Shown here: positions 21,229-33,900 of the stretch, piece after piece
How the letters are laid out: each line of letters opens with the position of its first letter
Position numbering within the stretch: position 1 is the stretch's first letter
DNA from: Centroberyx gerrardi
Lineage: Eukaryota; Chordata; Actinopteri; Beryciformes; Berycidae
Assembly: GCF_048128805.1 (NCBI RefSeq)
Contig: NC_136008.1
Coordinates: forward strand, 19,069,072 to 19,133,071
Direction of reading: 5' to 3'
DNA: 64,000 nucleotides
Position numbers and translations under genes: made by a program
The notes under the pieces: model-generated
The model's input: only the letters and a program-made list of their open reading frames with translations
The model's database searches: none
What the model was told of the DNA's origin: nothing

Positions 21229-22049
21229 GTAAAACCCCACAGCCTGGAATAAGCCTCAGATAGTCTTGGCCTGGACTCGGGTTGCCACATGCCAGAATTT
21301 TACCCCTGATGCCATAGCAGTCTAAGTATCACCGTACAACTCCAAAGTATACTACAAACTGCTTGTTGTTTGATATTGGATAGTTGGACCTGTTTAAAAC
21401 TGCACCAACTGGCAAGCTAACCAGCTGTTCCACCAATTTGTTTTTGTCAGTCTGTTCTTTAGAAAATGGACATTGGCACATTTTTGCCATAATACAGCCT
21501 GTTGTCTTGTATGGACCCATAACAGAAAATATGTACTCGGGGTAAAACTAAGTTCGTGTTCAGTCCACCAGTTAAAACTGTAGTATGATTGGCTTACCCA
21601 GCTGGTGTTGACATGTTTTGTTAGTTTTGTGAAAAGGTGCATTTTGTAGCACTCCCAGATGGAAACAGAATGATCACAAATGAATTAAGTGTACAATAAC
21701 TTATATTTCTTTTCTATCTGTTGTCCAAATGAGCCAGCATGTGTGCTTAGATTCAATAGTGAGCTAGACTGAATGAATTTTTAACAAATGGATGACACTG
21801 GCTATATCCTTTGACCAATGGGCCTCAATTTATCAGTTTATTCATATACCAGTAAATACAGCAAGCATTTAAAATATCACCACTATGCTGAGGAAACTTT
21901 ATATCTTGTTTTTCTATTATTAGGTAAATGGTATTGGAGATTGAATGAGGCCCACAGTATGAATGAGATGAGGGCACAGGAGCGGAGTCGTGGATACTCT
22001 GCACTTTGGCCTCATTTGGTGTGAGTGTCTGTGATTTTGACATGCAACT

Positions 22050-22055
22050 AATAAA
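22050..22055 (+). terminator. candidate tmem147 poly(A) signal
   Basis: AATAAA followed by a T/G-rich stretch, about 820 bp after the stop codon. It is the first clear canonical signal downstream. Confidence 0.5.
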
Positions 22056-22850
22056 TGTCTTTCTATTGTAAATTTTGGCTGTTCAGAGTTTTGATTGACC
22101 AGATAGTGTTGTGTTGAGTGGTTTTGGTTTGAGAAGACAAGAACTGGATTGCTAAATTTTTTCCGTCTTAAAGCCTTTATCCGGGGACAGATTTTCTGAG
22201 GATGCATGCTCTTTGTCAGCAATGGTGTGCTTCACGTTCATGCATTCACACCTGAATCAGCTGCCTGATCCAACCACAGTCTTCTGTTGGCCACTGAACA
22301 GCTCCAGTGAACCAATAAGAGATTAAACCCCTTGCTCAAGGGCACCTCATATTTGTTGAGGGAAAGAAGATCAATAGTTTCCCAGCAGGCCAGGATTTCA
22401 GCCTGCAGCCTTCCTTTCCCTTGTGTTCACCCTAACATATCCAGTGTAATAAGCCAGTTGTATTTAATTAATTGTGTTAAGAACATTGCAGAGACTTGAG
22501 AAGAATTTGGTAATATAGCCCATAACATTTGATTATCATTTTCTCCAGAATAATTTGACCTTCCTACCACCTATTCTTTTTTCCTGACCTAGATGTTAAA
22601 AAACACTGGTTTAACTCAAAACCTTGTATCTAAAAATGTGACATTTAACGGGTCAGGAGCAGTTTCAAGCCTCCAGTGATTCTGTTTTAATATACTGTAC
22701 CCCATTTGGACTCATTGTTAGCAGCAAGGGGCCTAGCAACGGAGCTCGCTGTTTCAACCAACGGCTGACTCAGGAGTCAGTATTCTCTGTGGGTCCAAGT
22801 ACTACAGGTATGTAAGAGACAAATTATATATACAATAGGTCCAAAATCAC
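22056..22850. other. intergenic, nothing recognised
   Basis: No exon or RNA gene seen between the tmem147 3' end and a foldback element. Confidence 0.4.
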
Positions 22851-23041
22851 CACAGAAACTACTTTCCAGGTTGGACTGACATTTTATTGCAATTGCAATC
22901 TGCTGTTGGCTGATCCATGAGGAACCATGGCAAAACGGGTAACCTATATCACAGGTAACCAAGATCAGCCAATAGCAGATTGCAAGTGCAATAGCATGCT
23001 TTTAACCAGTAGATGTCAGTCCAACGTGAAAAGTCTCTGTG
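22851..23041. mobile_element. foldback MITE-like element
   Basis: Two arms of about 65-70 bp are inverted copies: CACAGAAACTACTTTCCAGG...GATC on the left and GATCAGCC...TCTCTGTG on the right, sharing GTTGGACTGACAT and CAATCTGCT.TTGGCTGATC words. There is no coding capacity and no certain target duplication. Confidence 0.65.
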
Positions 23042-23156
23042 TTTGGTCTCAGTTAAGCCTGCGGAGCTGTCCCAGGTTCTGAAGTGTCTCTGCAGGTTCA
23101 CTGTGGCTCTGTCTCTGGCTGTGTGGCTCTTTCCCCTGGTTTGCCACACTGTTGCT

Positions 23157-23673
23157 GCGTTTCATTAGTCATTTAACCAGCCCTCCTTCACTTCCCCTCG
23201 GCACTTGGTAATACGTAGCACCATACGTAACGCGAGTGGCCACTTGCAGAGCAGGGGGGCAGGGTCCGAGGGGGAGCAGAATATTTGAAACGGAACGCAC
23301 TTGCCCTTAAGCAGGCCTAATAATTAATAATAAGAATAAATAATAAAAATTACACAGAACAATGAGTAATGAAATATTGCAGATGAGTTCATTTCATAAA
23401 TATGTCTAAATCCTCTAAATATTGTTTGTTTACTTCCATTTATATTTATCACCTGTTCGTGCACCAGAATTGACGGACGACCACAATGCATCCTGGGAAA
23501 TATGCACTTGTGAAGTGTACATTGTTGTTGACTCGCTCCCTCGGCCCTTGAAGGGTCCAGCTCAGAAAGTTCCCTTGAGTTATCAGAGTAATGGAACGGC
23601 ACTTAAGATGGAGGAGGGGATTCTGCCAAGGGGAAGTCAACGAGGTTCAGGTTGAAATTGCCTAATGACACGC
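23157..23673. mobile_element. MITE-like element with imperfect ~50-bp inverted termini
   Basis: The left terminus includes CATTAGTCATTTAACC and CACTTCCCCTCGGCA. The right, complemented, includes CATTAGGCAATTTCAACC and GACTTCCCCTTGGCA. Interior is non-coding. Superfamily not assigned. Confidence 0.5.
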
Positions 23674-24092
23674 ACCGCTTGTAGTTCCCACACTGCTCTT
23701 CTGTCCCACACTTCTACTGTTACACAGAAACTGGTCGAACTCCTGGAGCGAATGACTACAACTAGAAAACACACTTGCCTCCTGGGAGGGAAGGAATCAA
23801 AAGAATTAAAAGCAGTTCTGAAGAAAAGGGAGGCAGAGAAGATAATAGAGAGAGAATTTGGTTTCCACAACACCTTCACAATCCAAACAAAAGCACTAGC
23901 CCCAATGAAAAGAAGGAGGAGGGTGGGATGGCAGGGAGGAGGAGAGAAGAGGTAGGGAGGGGAGGTACAGAACAATGAAGATAGACTTGCGGAGGAGAGG
24001 GGAGCATCACACAGGGAACACAGGGAAGGAAAACTGAAGGGAGGGAATTCACCTGACCTAGACTGACAGCACATCAGTCTTCCTACTGGGTC

Positions 24093-24436
24093 CAGGCTTC
24101 CCACAGTCCAGGAAAACCTGGAAAAGTCATGGAATTTTAAAATAGTATTTTCCAGGCCTTATGATTTAAAAAAAAAAAAAGCTGTGGCTGGCTCCGAAAC
24201 AGTCAAGACCTCCCTGCTGGAGGAAAATAATGTTGGTTTCTGGCTGTTTTTTGTTGACTGTTTAGTTCAAATAATATAATCTCTGATTTTAGAGTTAAAA
24301 ACAAACTAATGCTTAAAGTTAGTGTAGTTTATTGTTACTTTTTAATTCAGTCTCATTAAAATTTGGTCATGGAAATTTGAAAAGAGGTCATGGAGGAGTC
24401 ATGGGAATTTCATCAGTGAAAAGTGTGGGGACCCTT
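24093..24436. mobile_element. hAT-like element of the CAGGnTTCCCACA family, copy 1
   Basis: The left end CAGGCTTCCCACAGTCC is followed by GGAAAACCTGGAAAAGTCAT. The right end GTGTGGGGACCCTTTG is its imperfect complement. The interior repeats TCATGGAA words. Related to the element at 40817-41230. Target duplication not resolved. Confidence 0.5.
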
Positions 24437-26371
24437 TGCAGTTATGTAGATGTTCAGTTGTCACATAAAGCTCAGTGCAAAGGTAAGACAGCTGACAAGG
24501 ATGCTTGCACTTCACTGCATCACACATGCATTTAATCAAATACATTAACAGTCTAACACTAAGCTACCAAATGTGCATCTTCCAGCGAGTGCACAGTGCT
24601 GTAGATTCAGTCACCTTCAAACTGTACAGAAGGTCTACAATACAGCTGAGTAATATAGCTGTATTGTATTGTATTGTTGTACAGGCCCTCTGCCTTGTAA
24701 TGAGCTACTGAGTACACCAGGAGCATGCAAGCAGTAGCAGCATTGTCCTGGAGATAAAACACGACTTACACTACAAAACGTAATATGACCAAGGAGGTTT
24801 TATATAGTATCACAACACAGACAACACAGTGTCAGGGGTGGATGGAAATTGTTTTGCTTCCGGTCCAAGATCCATCCATGTTATCATCCTTGTGTATCAT
24901 AAACAATGTCAAATCTCAAATATAAATATCTCAGACTTTTTTCAGTTCTATTTGCACATAATAACCAGCATAACTGACGTAACAACAAAAGGCTACTCAT
25001 TTCTGCCAGTGTATTGAAATTGAAAAACATCTTGACTGTGTAAATGTGCACACCCCTCAATCACTACTTAGTAGAAGCACATTTTTCCTTGATAGCAGCA
25101 GTAAGTATGTTTTGACAAGTCTATACTTGGCAGATCTGGCATATCTGGGCCTCTGGCCTGTAGAGCAGCAGCCTCGTCTTACTCATCCCATTTAAGGGAG
25201 TCTGCCTGCAGAGTTCACTGAGAATGGCCAAGAATCTGATTAAAACAACATAACTGTAATTCTGGTGGTTTCCTTTTCTCCCTTGAATTGAAAGGTCAAG
25301 TAATGTCTAAGGGAGGAGAAAATGGCTGGACGTTAACAGTGAAATGTCCAGCTGTGTCCCTGACAGAGCAAGGCCAGCTTCTAAAGGACACACAACTCCA
25401 GTTTCCCCTTCCATTTCCAGTTCCTCTCACACCACACCCAGACCTGGCAATGGGCCAGCAGGGAATGTTTGGACATGGGCGGGGGTGGTCTGGCTGTGGT
25501 TCTGGACATTAAAGACTAGCAATACTTACTAAGCAGCTTTCTGAACAGCTGGACTGCCCAGTTCTAGCTCCACCACCTTGAGCAGGACTCCTGGCAGCGT
25601 GGATCAGGCTTGAGGACATGGTGAAGGAAAGGAGGTACAGTACATGTGGCTCCATGGCCACAACCTCCACCTGGAGCACATGTACCTGAGACCCTAGGAA
25701 CCCAACAACTATCGGCTCTAACATCTATAACATCTATGGCAACTGTTGTAAGTCTTCCATGTCTGTGATCACCCCTGTTGACCTCTGGGAGGAGCAACAA
25801 GCACACACCTGCTGTCTGAGGTCAGCTAGACACAGGTGTGCTCAATCTGCCTTTGAGCCTGAGCTCTCTCATAACTAGGAGGAGAAACCATTGTTCCATT
25901 TGCTCTGCCACCAACCAGACTGGCCTTCCCTTTGTGCTCGCTAAGTGCGTCTAAAGTGAGTGATATATGAAGTTGATTGCTTAATCTTTAGCTTATTGGG
26001 TTATTATTTCATTTCTTATCAGTTTGATTATATAATGTGTTTGTATATTTCCATTTATGGCTAATTCCAGTGTTCAGCTGATGTATTGTTTGTGTATGTT
26101 TGGAAATCAGTCTAATTCCATTCAATGCCAACTGAGACTTTGAGTTTAATTATGTATTTGTGTTAAGTTGAGAAAATACGTGACTGTTTCTAAATGCCAT
26201 ATGGATTTCTCTGTTTGTGTGCTCTATACAGAACCCACCACTTAATGACGTTAAAGGGAATGTCCAAGACACAATAAATCTCCTTTTTGTGGAATCTGCC
26301 GTCTCCTCTCCCTAATTCCAGTGCCTCATATCGAACACTGAATGTTCCTAGGCTCCAGCCCTCTCCAATTA
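24437..26371. other. intergenic with degraded repeat pieces
   Basis: No gene recognised. The stretch near 25045-25130 (CACTACTTAGTAGAAGCACA and following) resembles a phrase common in fish DNA-transposon remnants. Otherwise nothing firm. Confidence 0.35.
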
Positions 26372-27770
26372 GGTCACACCTAAAACGGCAACTATGGCTC
26401 TAACATCAGTCATGATCAAACTCCTAGAGCGCCTAGTGCTATCTCGCCTTACAACACAGACGGGCCCTTCCCTTGACCCATTGCAGTTTGCATACAGACA
26501 GAACCGCTCTGTGGACGATGCAGTGATGTCTGTGTTGCACACATACCCTCATTTGGAGAAGCCACGTTCTTACACCAGAATTCTGTTCCTGGATTTCTCC
26601 TCAGCTTTCAACTGTATGCAGCCTCACATTCTGCACCAAGCTGCAGGAGCTCCAGGTGGACCCCTACCTTATTCTGTGGATTCTGCTATCCTTATTCCTC
26701 AAAAGAGGACAGTATGTCAAAGTAAACCAATCAACATCTCCTGTCTTACTCACATCCACTGGCGCCCCCCAGGGAACAGTGATCTCTCCCGTCCCTCAAT
26801 ATACACCAATGACCTGAGGGGCTCAGGCAGTGTGAGCATGGCAGTGAAGTTTGCTGATGACACTGCTCTGGCTGACACCTCCAACAGTGCCGCCCACTTT
26901 GAGGAGGAGGCAGAGAGGCTGCACCGCTGGTGTGAGGAGCACTTTCTCCAACTGAATGTGAGGAAGACAAAGGAGCACCTCATTGATTTCAGGAGGAAGG
27001 CGGACCCTCTCCCACAGCTGACGCTTGTAGAGAGAGTAAGCACTGCAGGTTCAAGTACCTCGGAACAATCCTTGACAGCGGACTAACCTTCAATGAAAAC
27101 ACACAGCAGATTGTGAAGAAGTGCCAGCAGAGGACTTACCTCCTTCGGACACTGAGGCACCTGCATGTAGCCCCGGCAATATTCCGCAGCTATTACACCT
27201 GCCACGTAGAGGGCCTCCTAACCTTTTCATTCCTGGTCTGGTATGGGGGACTCTGTGATCAACAAGAGCAAGCTGCGGAGTGTGACCTCTCTGCGGACCA
27301 AGCTTTGTGAGCAGCAGTGCTCAGGTCTACGCTCAGGTGTACGACCAGCAAGCAGTGAAGAAAGCACACAAAATTGCAAGGAATGCAACACACAACCTCA
27401 ACAGCTGCTTTCAAATCCTGCCCTCTGGCAGGAGGTATGCCACCCCTAGGTACAAAACTAACAGAGCCAGGGCCAGCTTCATTCCCTCCGCCATTCGCCT
27501 GTTGAAATCAGAGCAAGCCCCCCGAAACCCCCCTTCTCTCCCGCCCCAGAAGGCCTTCTATTTTTTTTTTAACCCCCCCACCATCCAAAGGGACTTCAAA
27601 CTGAACAGTGTGCTTAATGTGTACATAGTCAACGTTTCTTTTTTTAAAGTGTATTTATTTATGTGGTGTTATCTTGTCTTGTTTTGTTGTTGAGATGTTG
27701 CTTGATGATGTGTGCTTGACCCGATCAAAACAAATTTCCACTCGTGGACAATAAAGGCGATCTATCTTGA
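26372..27770 (+). pseudogene. LINE (CR1/L2/Rex1-like) reverse transcriptase, 5'-truncated and broken
   Basis: 26394-27086 encodes a piece of a non-LTR reverse transcriptase: LLERLVLSRL, DPLQFAYRQNRSVDDAV, LFLDFSSAFN, then the catalytic box as KFADDTAL (usually YADD) and LQLNVRKTKE. The frame between SSAFN and the catalytic box is scrambled, and further shifts follow. The C-terminal end reappears in another frame at 27307-27510 (LPSGRRYATP, ARASFIPSAIRLL). The piece ends at CAATAAAGGCGATCTATCTT. It lacks the endonuclease and cannot be active. Confidence 0.88.
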
Positions 27771-27774
27771 CCAG

Positions 27775-29090
27775 GTGATACGGCGAACCAAGAACATGAA
27801 ACTATAAAATTGATGAATCCACAAGGGAATTATGGACTGTATGTATTAGCAGCTTTCTGTTCAATAATCTAATTGATGGCCTTGGGACAGTAATATGCTC
27901 AATGTCTGAACTCTTCTGAGAACTCATGTCTTGATGTACCTTTGAGAAATCCGAATCCTGGTCTAAAGGCGTTCTCCCTCCCACCCCGTTGCTCCTGGTG
28001 GAGTTCACTCTGCCTGAACTGAACCCCACAAATCTCTCTCTCTCTCTCACTCAGTTGGGGCCTCTGGAGTCTCTCTCTCTCTCTCTCAGTTGGGGCCTCT
28101 GGAGTCTAACAAAGCTCTCATTATTGCAACACCACAATGGGACCAGGCTTGACTGTTACCTAATGCACACAGACACAGACACACACACACACACACCCTG
28201 CTCTGTTCGTGCACTCCTGCTGCTTGTCCACTAATGCTGATAAAATTGCACTAGCTAGAGAAAGAAAGAGGGAGGGAGGGAGAGAAAGTCTGAAAGCTGG
28301 ACAGTGGATTTCAGTGAGATTTTATGACTCCAGGAGTGGGCGGGGCTTGGCAATATAGCAACGCCGCAGAGGGGGTCAGCTTGCAATACTGACCAAAAAA
28401 CAGAGAAGAAAGAGAGAGGGTACAAATCTTTCCCCGCTTCCAAACTTCCTCCGGTTTCAGGTAGGGTACGTACTCCACATTTTCTCTGTCTTACCCAACA
28501 ATTCTGTATAGGCGATTATCGGTGCTTCCTGCTACACTGGTTTTTCAAACTTTTCCTCTCCGGTAGCCTGCACCCTCTCAAATTACTGTAAGCCCTGAAA
28601 GGAAGCCCTTTGCAGTGACTTAAGACCAGCTACGAGGTGTTGTTAGGCAGTGTTCAAATGATTTTGTATTTTTGATTGATAATAATGATAAAATATTATT
28701 CTTCTCACAAGGAATAGCCTATAGTTCTTGAACAGTAGCTAAACAAAGTGGCTGCTAAGCGACAGCTCACAGATACAGGTGTGCTTTTCAGATGTGTCTC
28801 AGCCAGTCAAAACTGAGGACCAGAAATATCTGTTGTATGTTTTATAATTAACCTTTTGACATGTTGGGCTTCAACCTTACCCTTTTTGTACTTCCAATTT
28901 AGCCTATGGTATTTTATTTACCTAACATGAGGATTTGAGATTTGGGGATAGCTTTTGACATAATGGTGTCTCGTGCTGTGATTGATGTCACACTTTGGGG
29001 TGCCCCCCGACACACTTTATACAAACCATATGTGAGAGTGAAGGGGAGAGGCAATCCTTAGCTTTGCATAAGGCACTTAATGCCACAGTG
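27775..29090. other. intergenic, low-complexity tracts
   Basis: A 34-bp CT-rich unit ending TTGGGGCCTCTGGAGTCT is duplicated near 28037-28107. A short CA run lies near 28177-28196. No gene seen. Confidence 0.4.
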
Positions 29091-29100
29091 CAAGTCGTCT

Positions 29101-29124
29101 CCCCCCCCCCCCCCCCCCCCCCCC
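29101..29124. repeat. poly(C) tract
   Basis: About 24 consecutive C residues, an uncommon homopolymer length and a likely sequencing weak point. Confidence 0.9.
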
Positions 29125-29168
29125 ACCGGATTATGTAATATCAGTTGTAGCGGGGACTGCCCATATTG

Positions 29169-29395
29169 TTCCGACGGCCCATTATTCCGAAACCCCAATA
29201 GTCCTAAAAATGTCCCATATTGGACCGAAAGGCCATTTGTCCGACATCCCGGAGGTGGTTGGGTTGAGGCATGGGGTCACTGAGGTTAGGGTTAGAGCAA
29301 GCTTACGGTCAAGGCTGTCAGAAGCCACGGTTGTGGATGGAGCCAGGCATGGAGTTTTCGGACTATTGGGGTTTCGGAATAATGGGCCGTCGGAA
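29169..29395. mobile_element. MITE with perfect 36-bp inverted termini
   Basis: Arms 29169-29204 and 29360-29395 are exact inverse complements beginning TTCCGACGGCCCATTATTCC. Interior of 155 bp contains TTAGGGTTAGAGC and no coding sequence. Perfect arms imply a recent insertion or foldback maintenance. Confidence 0.8.
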
Positions 29396-29752
29396 GAATG
29401 GCATGGCACCGTTGTAGCAAGGGCTCACAGTGCGATAGATGCGATCAGCAGGCTACACAGTTCAGCAGTGCAGAGAGGAGACGAGTGAATGATCCTGGTT
29501 TAGAGTATCTAGACAGTGCCATGCCTCCTAACGGCCACTAGGGGGGCAGATAGGCTAACCGTGAGGACGCGAGTGAGTGAGTGAGTTACTTGGCAGGTCC
29601 ACGAGTTACTCGCATCTAAAAACTATGGAGATTTGTCTTTGGACCAATTTGTCCTGTTTGGACTAATTTGTCCTTTTGGGGGGCGGGGGAGCAAGGTGCG
29701 GGACCGACTGCGGGACCGACTGCCTACGCTGCATCTCCCCCGTGCCACAGCC

Positions 29753-30846
29753 ATGTCCTCAGGCCGGTACCTGCTGCACCACGGGCTCCTCCTGCCCACT
29801 GTGGCTCACTCCGAGGAGAGCCTGAAGTACGCCGAAAACTTCCTCGTGAAGGACACCGACGTGTTTGGGGTGACATACCCCAAATCAGGTAGCCTATTAT
29901 ACTTACTCTATTATGCACTATCTAATTAGGCTATAAAGCCCAGTTCTCAACTTAGTATATTATAATTATTATTATTGTTTGGGTATTATAATTATTCATT
30001 GGAACTGACTATTGATTGACTAAACCTCTTATTTCTCAGCAATTTCCCACTAGTTTCTGGGGTTACAACCAGAGATGTAGAGGGTCATACTCCGTTTAGC
30101 CACCTTTGTATTTGTGAAATAGAGTTGATCCAGCTATAGGCAGACATATGTTAGACCTCGGCAACTGTAACTTTTTATTATGTAAATTCAGAGGAGCGTA
30201 TTAATCATGATGCAACATCAAATCATGTGTAACTATTAGTAAACAGTAAGTAGTATCAAACTGATGCAAGTTATGTGAAGATCTCTAAGGGGAAACTGAA
30301 TTTTGAAAATGTAGCCTAAATATTTATATTGGTAGCTGTGATGCTTTATTGATCACCGACTCGAAGTCATAGTTTCTTTTTTTATTTTTTGAGTAACTAC
30401 ACTTCCCTCTTGGCACTGCAGTCTGCCACTGAAACCACATTACTCTTCTGTATGTGCCAATGTGATACCGGAATGTGATACCGGCATGTGATACCGGCGG
30501 AAAGTGCGTCGTAGCCTACAACATAAAGACTTTCGAAGAAAAACATTTCGTGTAGGCAAGGGCGGACATTTCATTTCACTGTTGGGGGGGACAATAAACA
30601 GAAAAATTTCTCAAGAGCAATTCCTGAAGGGGACACCAAAGGTGCCGCCAAAAGTACTGTTGTATTAAATGTATATAGAGGTCCATTATGAAACATTTCC
30701 ATAAGCACTTCATTCCTTTCTTATGAAGATTTTATCAAATTGCCTTTGATATTACTGGGGTCTTTCTACTTGGCGTTTCGGTGCACTGAAAAATGATCGG
30801 ATGTCTGTTTTTCTTTTCTCTGCCATTTTAACTGACTGGCTGACAA

Positions 30847-30900
<54 letters not shown>

Positions 30901-33900
30901 CACACACACACACAGCATGCAGGTTATTTACAGTAGTAGGTGAGATGCAACACCCATTAACTGAACTAAAGCTAATATATGCCTAATTAGATTTAGTTTT
31001 CCCGAAAAAGCAGATCTCTAATGTTTTGCTGTCAGTGTGTAAAAGTCCAGAACGCTATGAAGCCTGCCAGAAACTTACTTATATTTTAACATAATGTTTG
31101 TTGTAATTATGTCTTTTTTATTAATTAAGTCTTCATTTATTTCCAAAATTATGAACAAAATAACATAGTGGCAGCCATTTTACATGCAGTAAGAAAAAAA
31201 TAATATACTTAGAACCTAATTACATAGGGTAAGTTAATCTTAAATATTATATTATAGAAATATTACTGTTACCATCTACAAAAGATAAAGTATTTTGGTA
31301 TGAAAACCCGCATTTTAATTTAACCAAGTATCCTGTATCATAAATACATGTCTGGCATTTGTAACAAACCAAACCGCTTGAAAATCGGTCGAAAATTCAG
31401 CGAGTTATGACGATTTTAATTGTGGACAGACCTCCTGCCTCCATACACATACATGCATTAGGAGACGCGGCTCCGTACCAACACGCTGACGCACAAGATT
31501 CAACCGCGAGGTAATGGAGCCAACAAAATGTAGTCTGGTTACATTGTGAATGTGTTTTATTCTATTGAGTGGTAGAAGTAAAGAAAAATGTCTGACACAT
31601 CCTTTGTTTTAAGTTAACCTTTGCAAAGTAACTTCTTACTGGAGGTCAGCCACCACTGACACACTTCCAGAGATCCTCCACAGACACTCGTACCGAGGGC
31701 TGATGTGTGTGTGGGTTCGGGGAGTCAGGTAGGCAGTGGACCAAACCACTGTGAGGCGTATGAGGGGGGGACGCAATCTTTCGAAACTTAAAAACGCATT
31801 GTTTTGCGTCTATAATTAGCACAAGTGCTTTCAATGCATATTATTATATTATTTCAAATTATATAGTTATGTTTACAATGATATATTGAGGGGGACAACT
31901 CTCTGTTAGTCCCAGGAAGGGGGGGTCCGCACCCCCCTGTCCCCCCCGTGATTTCCGCCCCTGCGTGTAGGCTATTGCGGACTTTTGATACCAAACCACA
32001 ATCACTCCGTCGAGAGTTTTGAAGTTTGCGCAGGAATTCAAATTTAACGTCGACGACGTTTTGGCTGTCACCTGTCTACAACCCGACATGAACAAAAACA
32101 TTGCATTCAGATGAATAAGACAAGTAGGCCTAATAAAAAGAACTGTGTAGGGGGACACTAACACAGTCGCCCTGCTAACAGCCCTTCTTATAAGGACATG
32201 AAAATGAAAATCTTCTATCAAAGTGAAACATGGTCTTAAGAGAGGTCTATAGCTTGCAAGGTTACATGGAGACGGTAGCAGGGCGGCTGCAGTCAAATAG
32301 TTAAGTGTCTCTCTCACCAGCTACACAGCATGTTACCTGCCCGACAGGAATGATCACAATGCATGAACTCAGAGCCTACATACATTTACTTTCATTCACT
32401 AGTGTGTGAGTGGGAGGGAGGGGGAGAGAGAGAGAGGTTGTACTGCTGTTCTGCAGTTAATGTAGGCCTACATGAATGTTTTTCCTGCATATAAAACTCA
32501 GTGGCGGCCTGCTGAGTTAGGCTATACCTCTACATACCTGAGGAAAACTTGAAGCCGAGGATGACATACAAAACATTTTGTACCTTTTCTTTGTAGAACT
32601 TTTGGATGACTTCCAAAATGATTAAGGTGGTGAAAGATAGATAGATTCATTCATAGTGTCTTTTCCTGTGTTCTGGAGCATCTGAACATTTTATTTACCC
32701 ACCAAACTAGGTAGGTAGTGTGAGCTGAACGTAATGTACTGTTTCAGCTAAAGTGTCATTCGTTGCAATTTTGTGCAGATATTTGGCTTCAAATGAATGT
32801 TGGTATATTGCTAAATGACATCTGTTGATGTTGCAGTTGGGATAGCAGTAGTAGCTCTATCAAGAAACAATTGACGAGATTGTGGTCAGAATCAATTGGT
32901 ATGAAAATGGGGTCCAGGTCGAAAATGGCTTGAGTTATGCATAGAAATACAGCCACAGGTGATGCATAACGGCCATTTTCAGGCCAAATGTGAACATTCA
33001 GCAATGTGATCTCATAAAATTCTCAGATTGAGAAGTGTAACGTTATCCATTGATTGGTTGCTGTGGTGACTATGAAAGAGACCAAGAACAACTTTTCACA
33101 TTAAATCTCTATTCTGTTCAACTTATTCTGTATTATTCTACCTTACTGTGTTCTATATAAAAAATGTTCTCCACTCTCCTCTTCATGTCTGCAGGTACAA
33201 CCTGGATGCAGGAGATCCTCCCATTGGTGCTGAATGGGGGGGATCTAACGCCAGTCCAAACCATTCCTAACTGGGACAGGGTTCCCTGGCTGGAGGAGAC
33301 CAGAGCAGCGTTGGTAATGGACTGCTTGCCGTCGCCCCGGGCGCTGGTCACACACCTTCCCTACCACCTCATGCCCACCTCCTTCTACAGCTCCAAAGCC
33401 AAGGTAAATGGGTGGAAGTTTTGTTTGAAGTCCCTGTCAAAAAACAGATTCATTCGTACACATAGAACCTCTCCAAAGCTCTACTCAAATATATAATCGG
33501 TAGCGTAAGTATAAAGTAAAGTTGGTCTAAAGTTGGTCTAAACCCTAAGTATGGGTATAGCAAATTATATTGATTGTCTTTTAAGGTGAAAACCATATTA
33601 CATTGTAGAAAAGTCACCAGCAAAAATTACATTTAGCTCACTGTTGCAGTATTCACAGCATTGACTGAATATACAGTTTGCACACTAATTCATGACACAA
33701 AATTAGGGGGAATGCGTTTAATAATTGTTTGCTTACACATAGGATCTCCCTTCATCATAATGTAATGTCTGCTGAGATTTTTCTTTGATGTCCTTTAGAG
33801 GACTTGTCAATCAAACAGTGTGTCCTTTACTGGGTCTTGGATTATTGTTGATTATCTGTTGATTGTTTTTTTTGTTGTCTGTTGAGCCATGGTGGCTATC

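Noticed and set aside
23637-24104. 155-aa minus-strand frame
   Set aside because: Ser/Phe/Pro-rich, overlaps repeat DNA, no domain recognised.
26394-27086. Active LINE reverse transcriptase
   Set aside because: 5'-truncated, internal segment scrambled, and C-terminal part in other frames.
31859-32317. 152-aa minus-strand frame
   Set aside because: Crosses the hAT element boundary and G-rich terminus; no family match.
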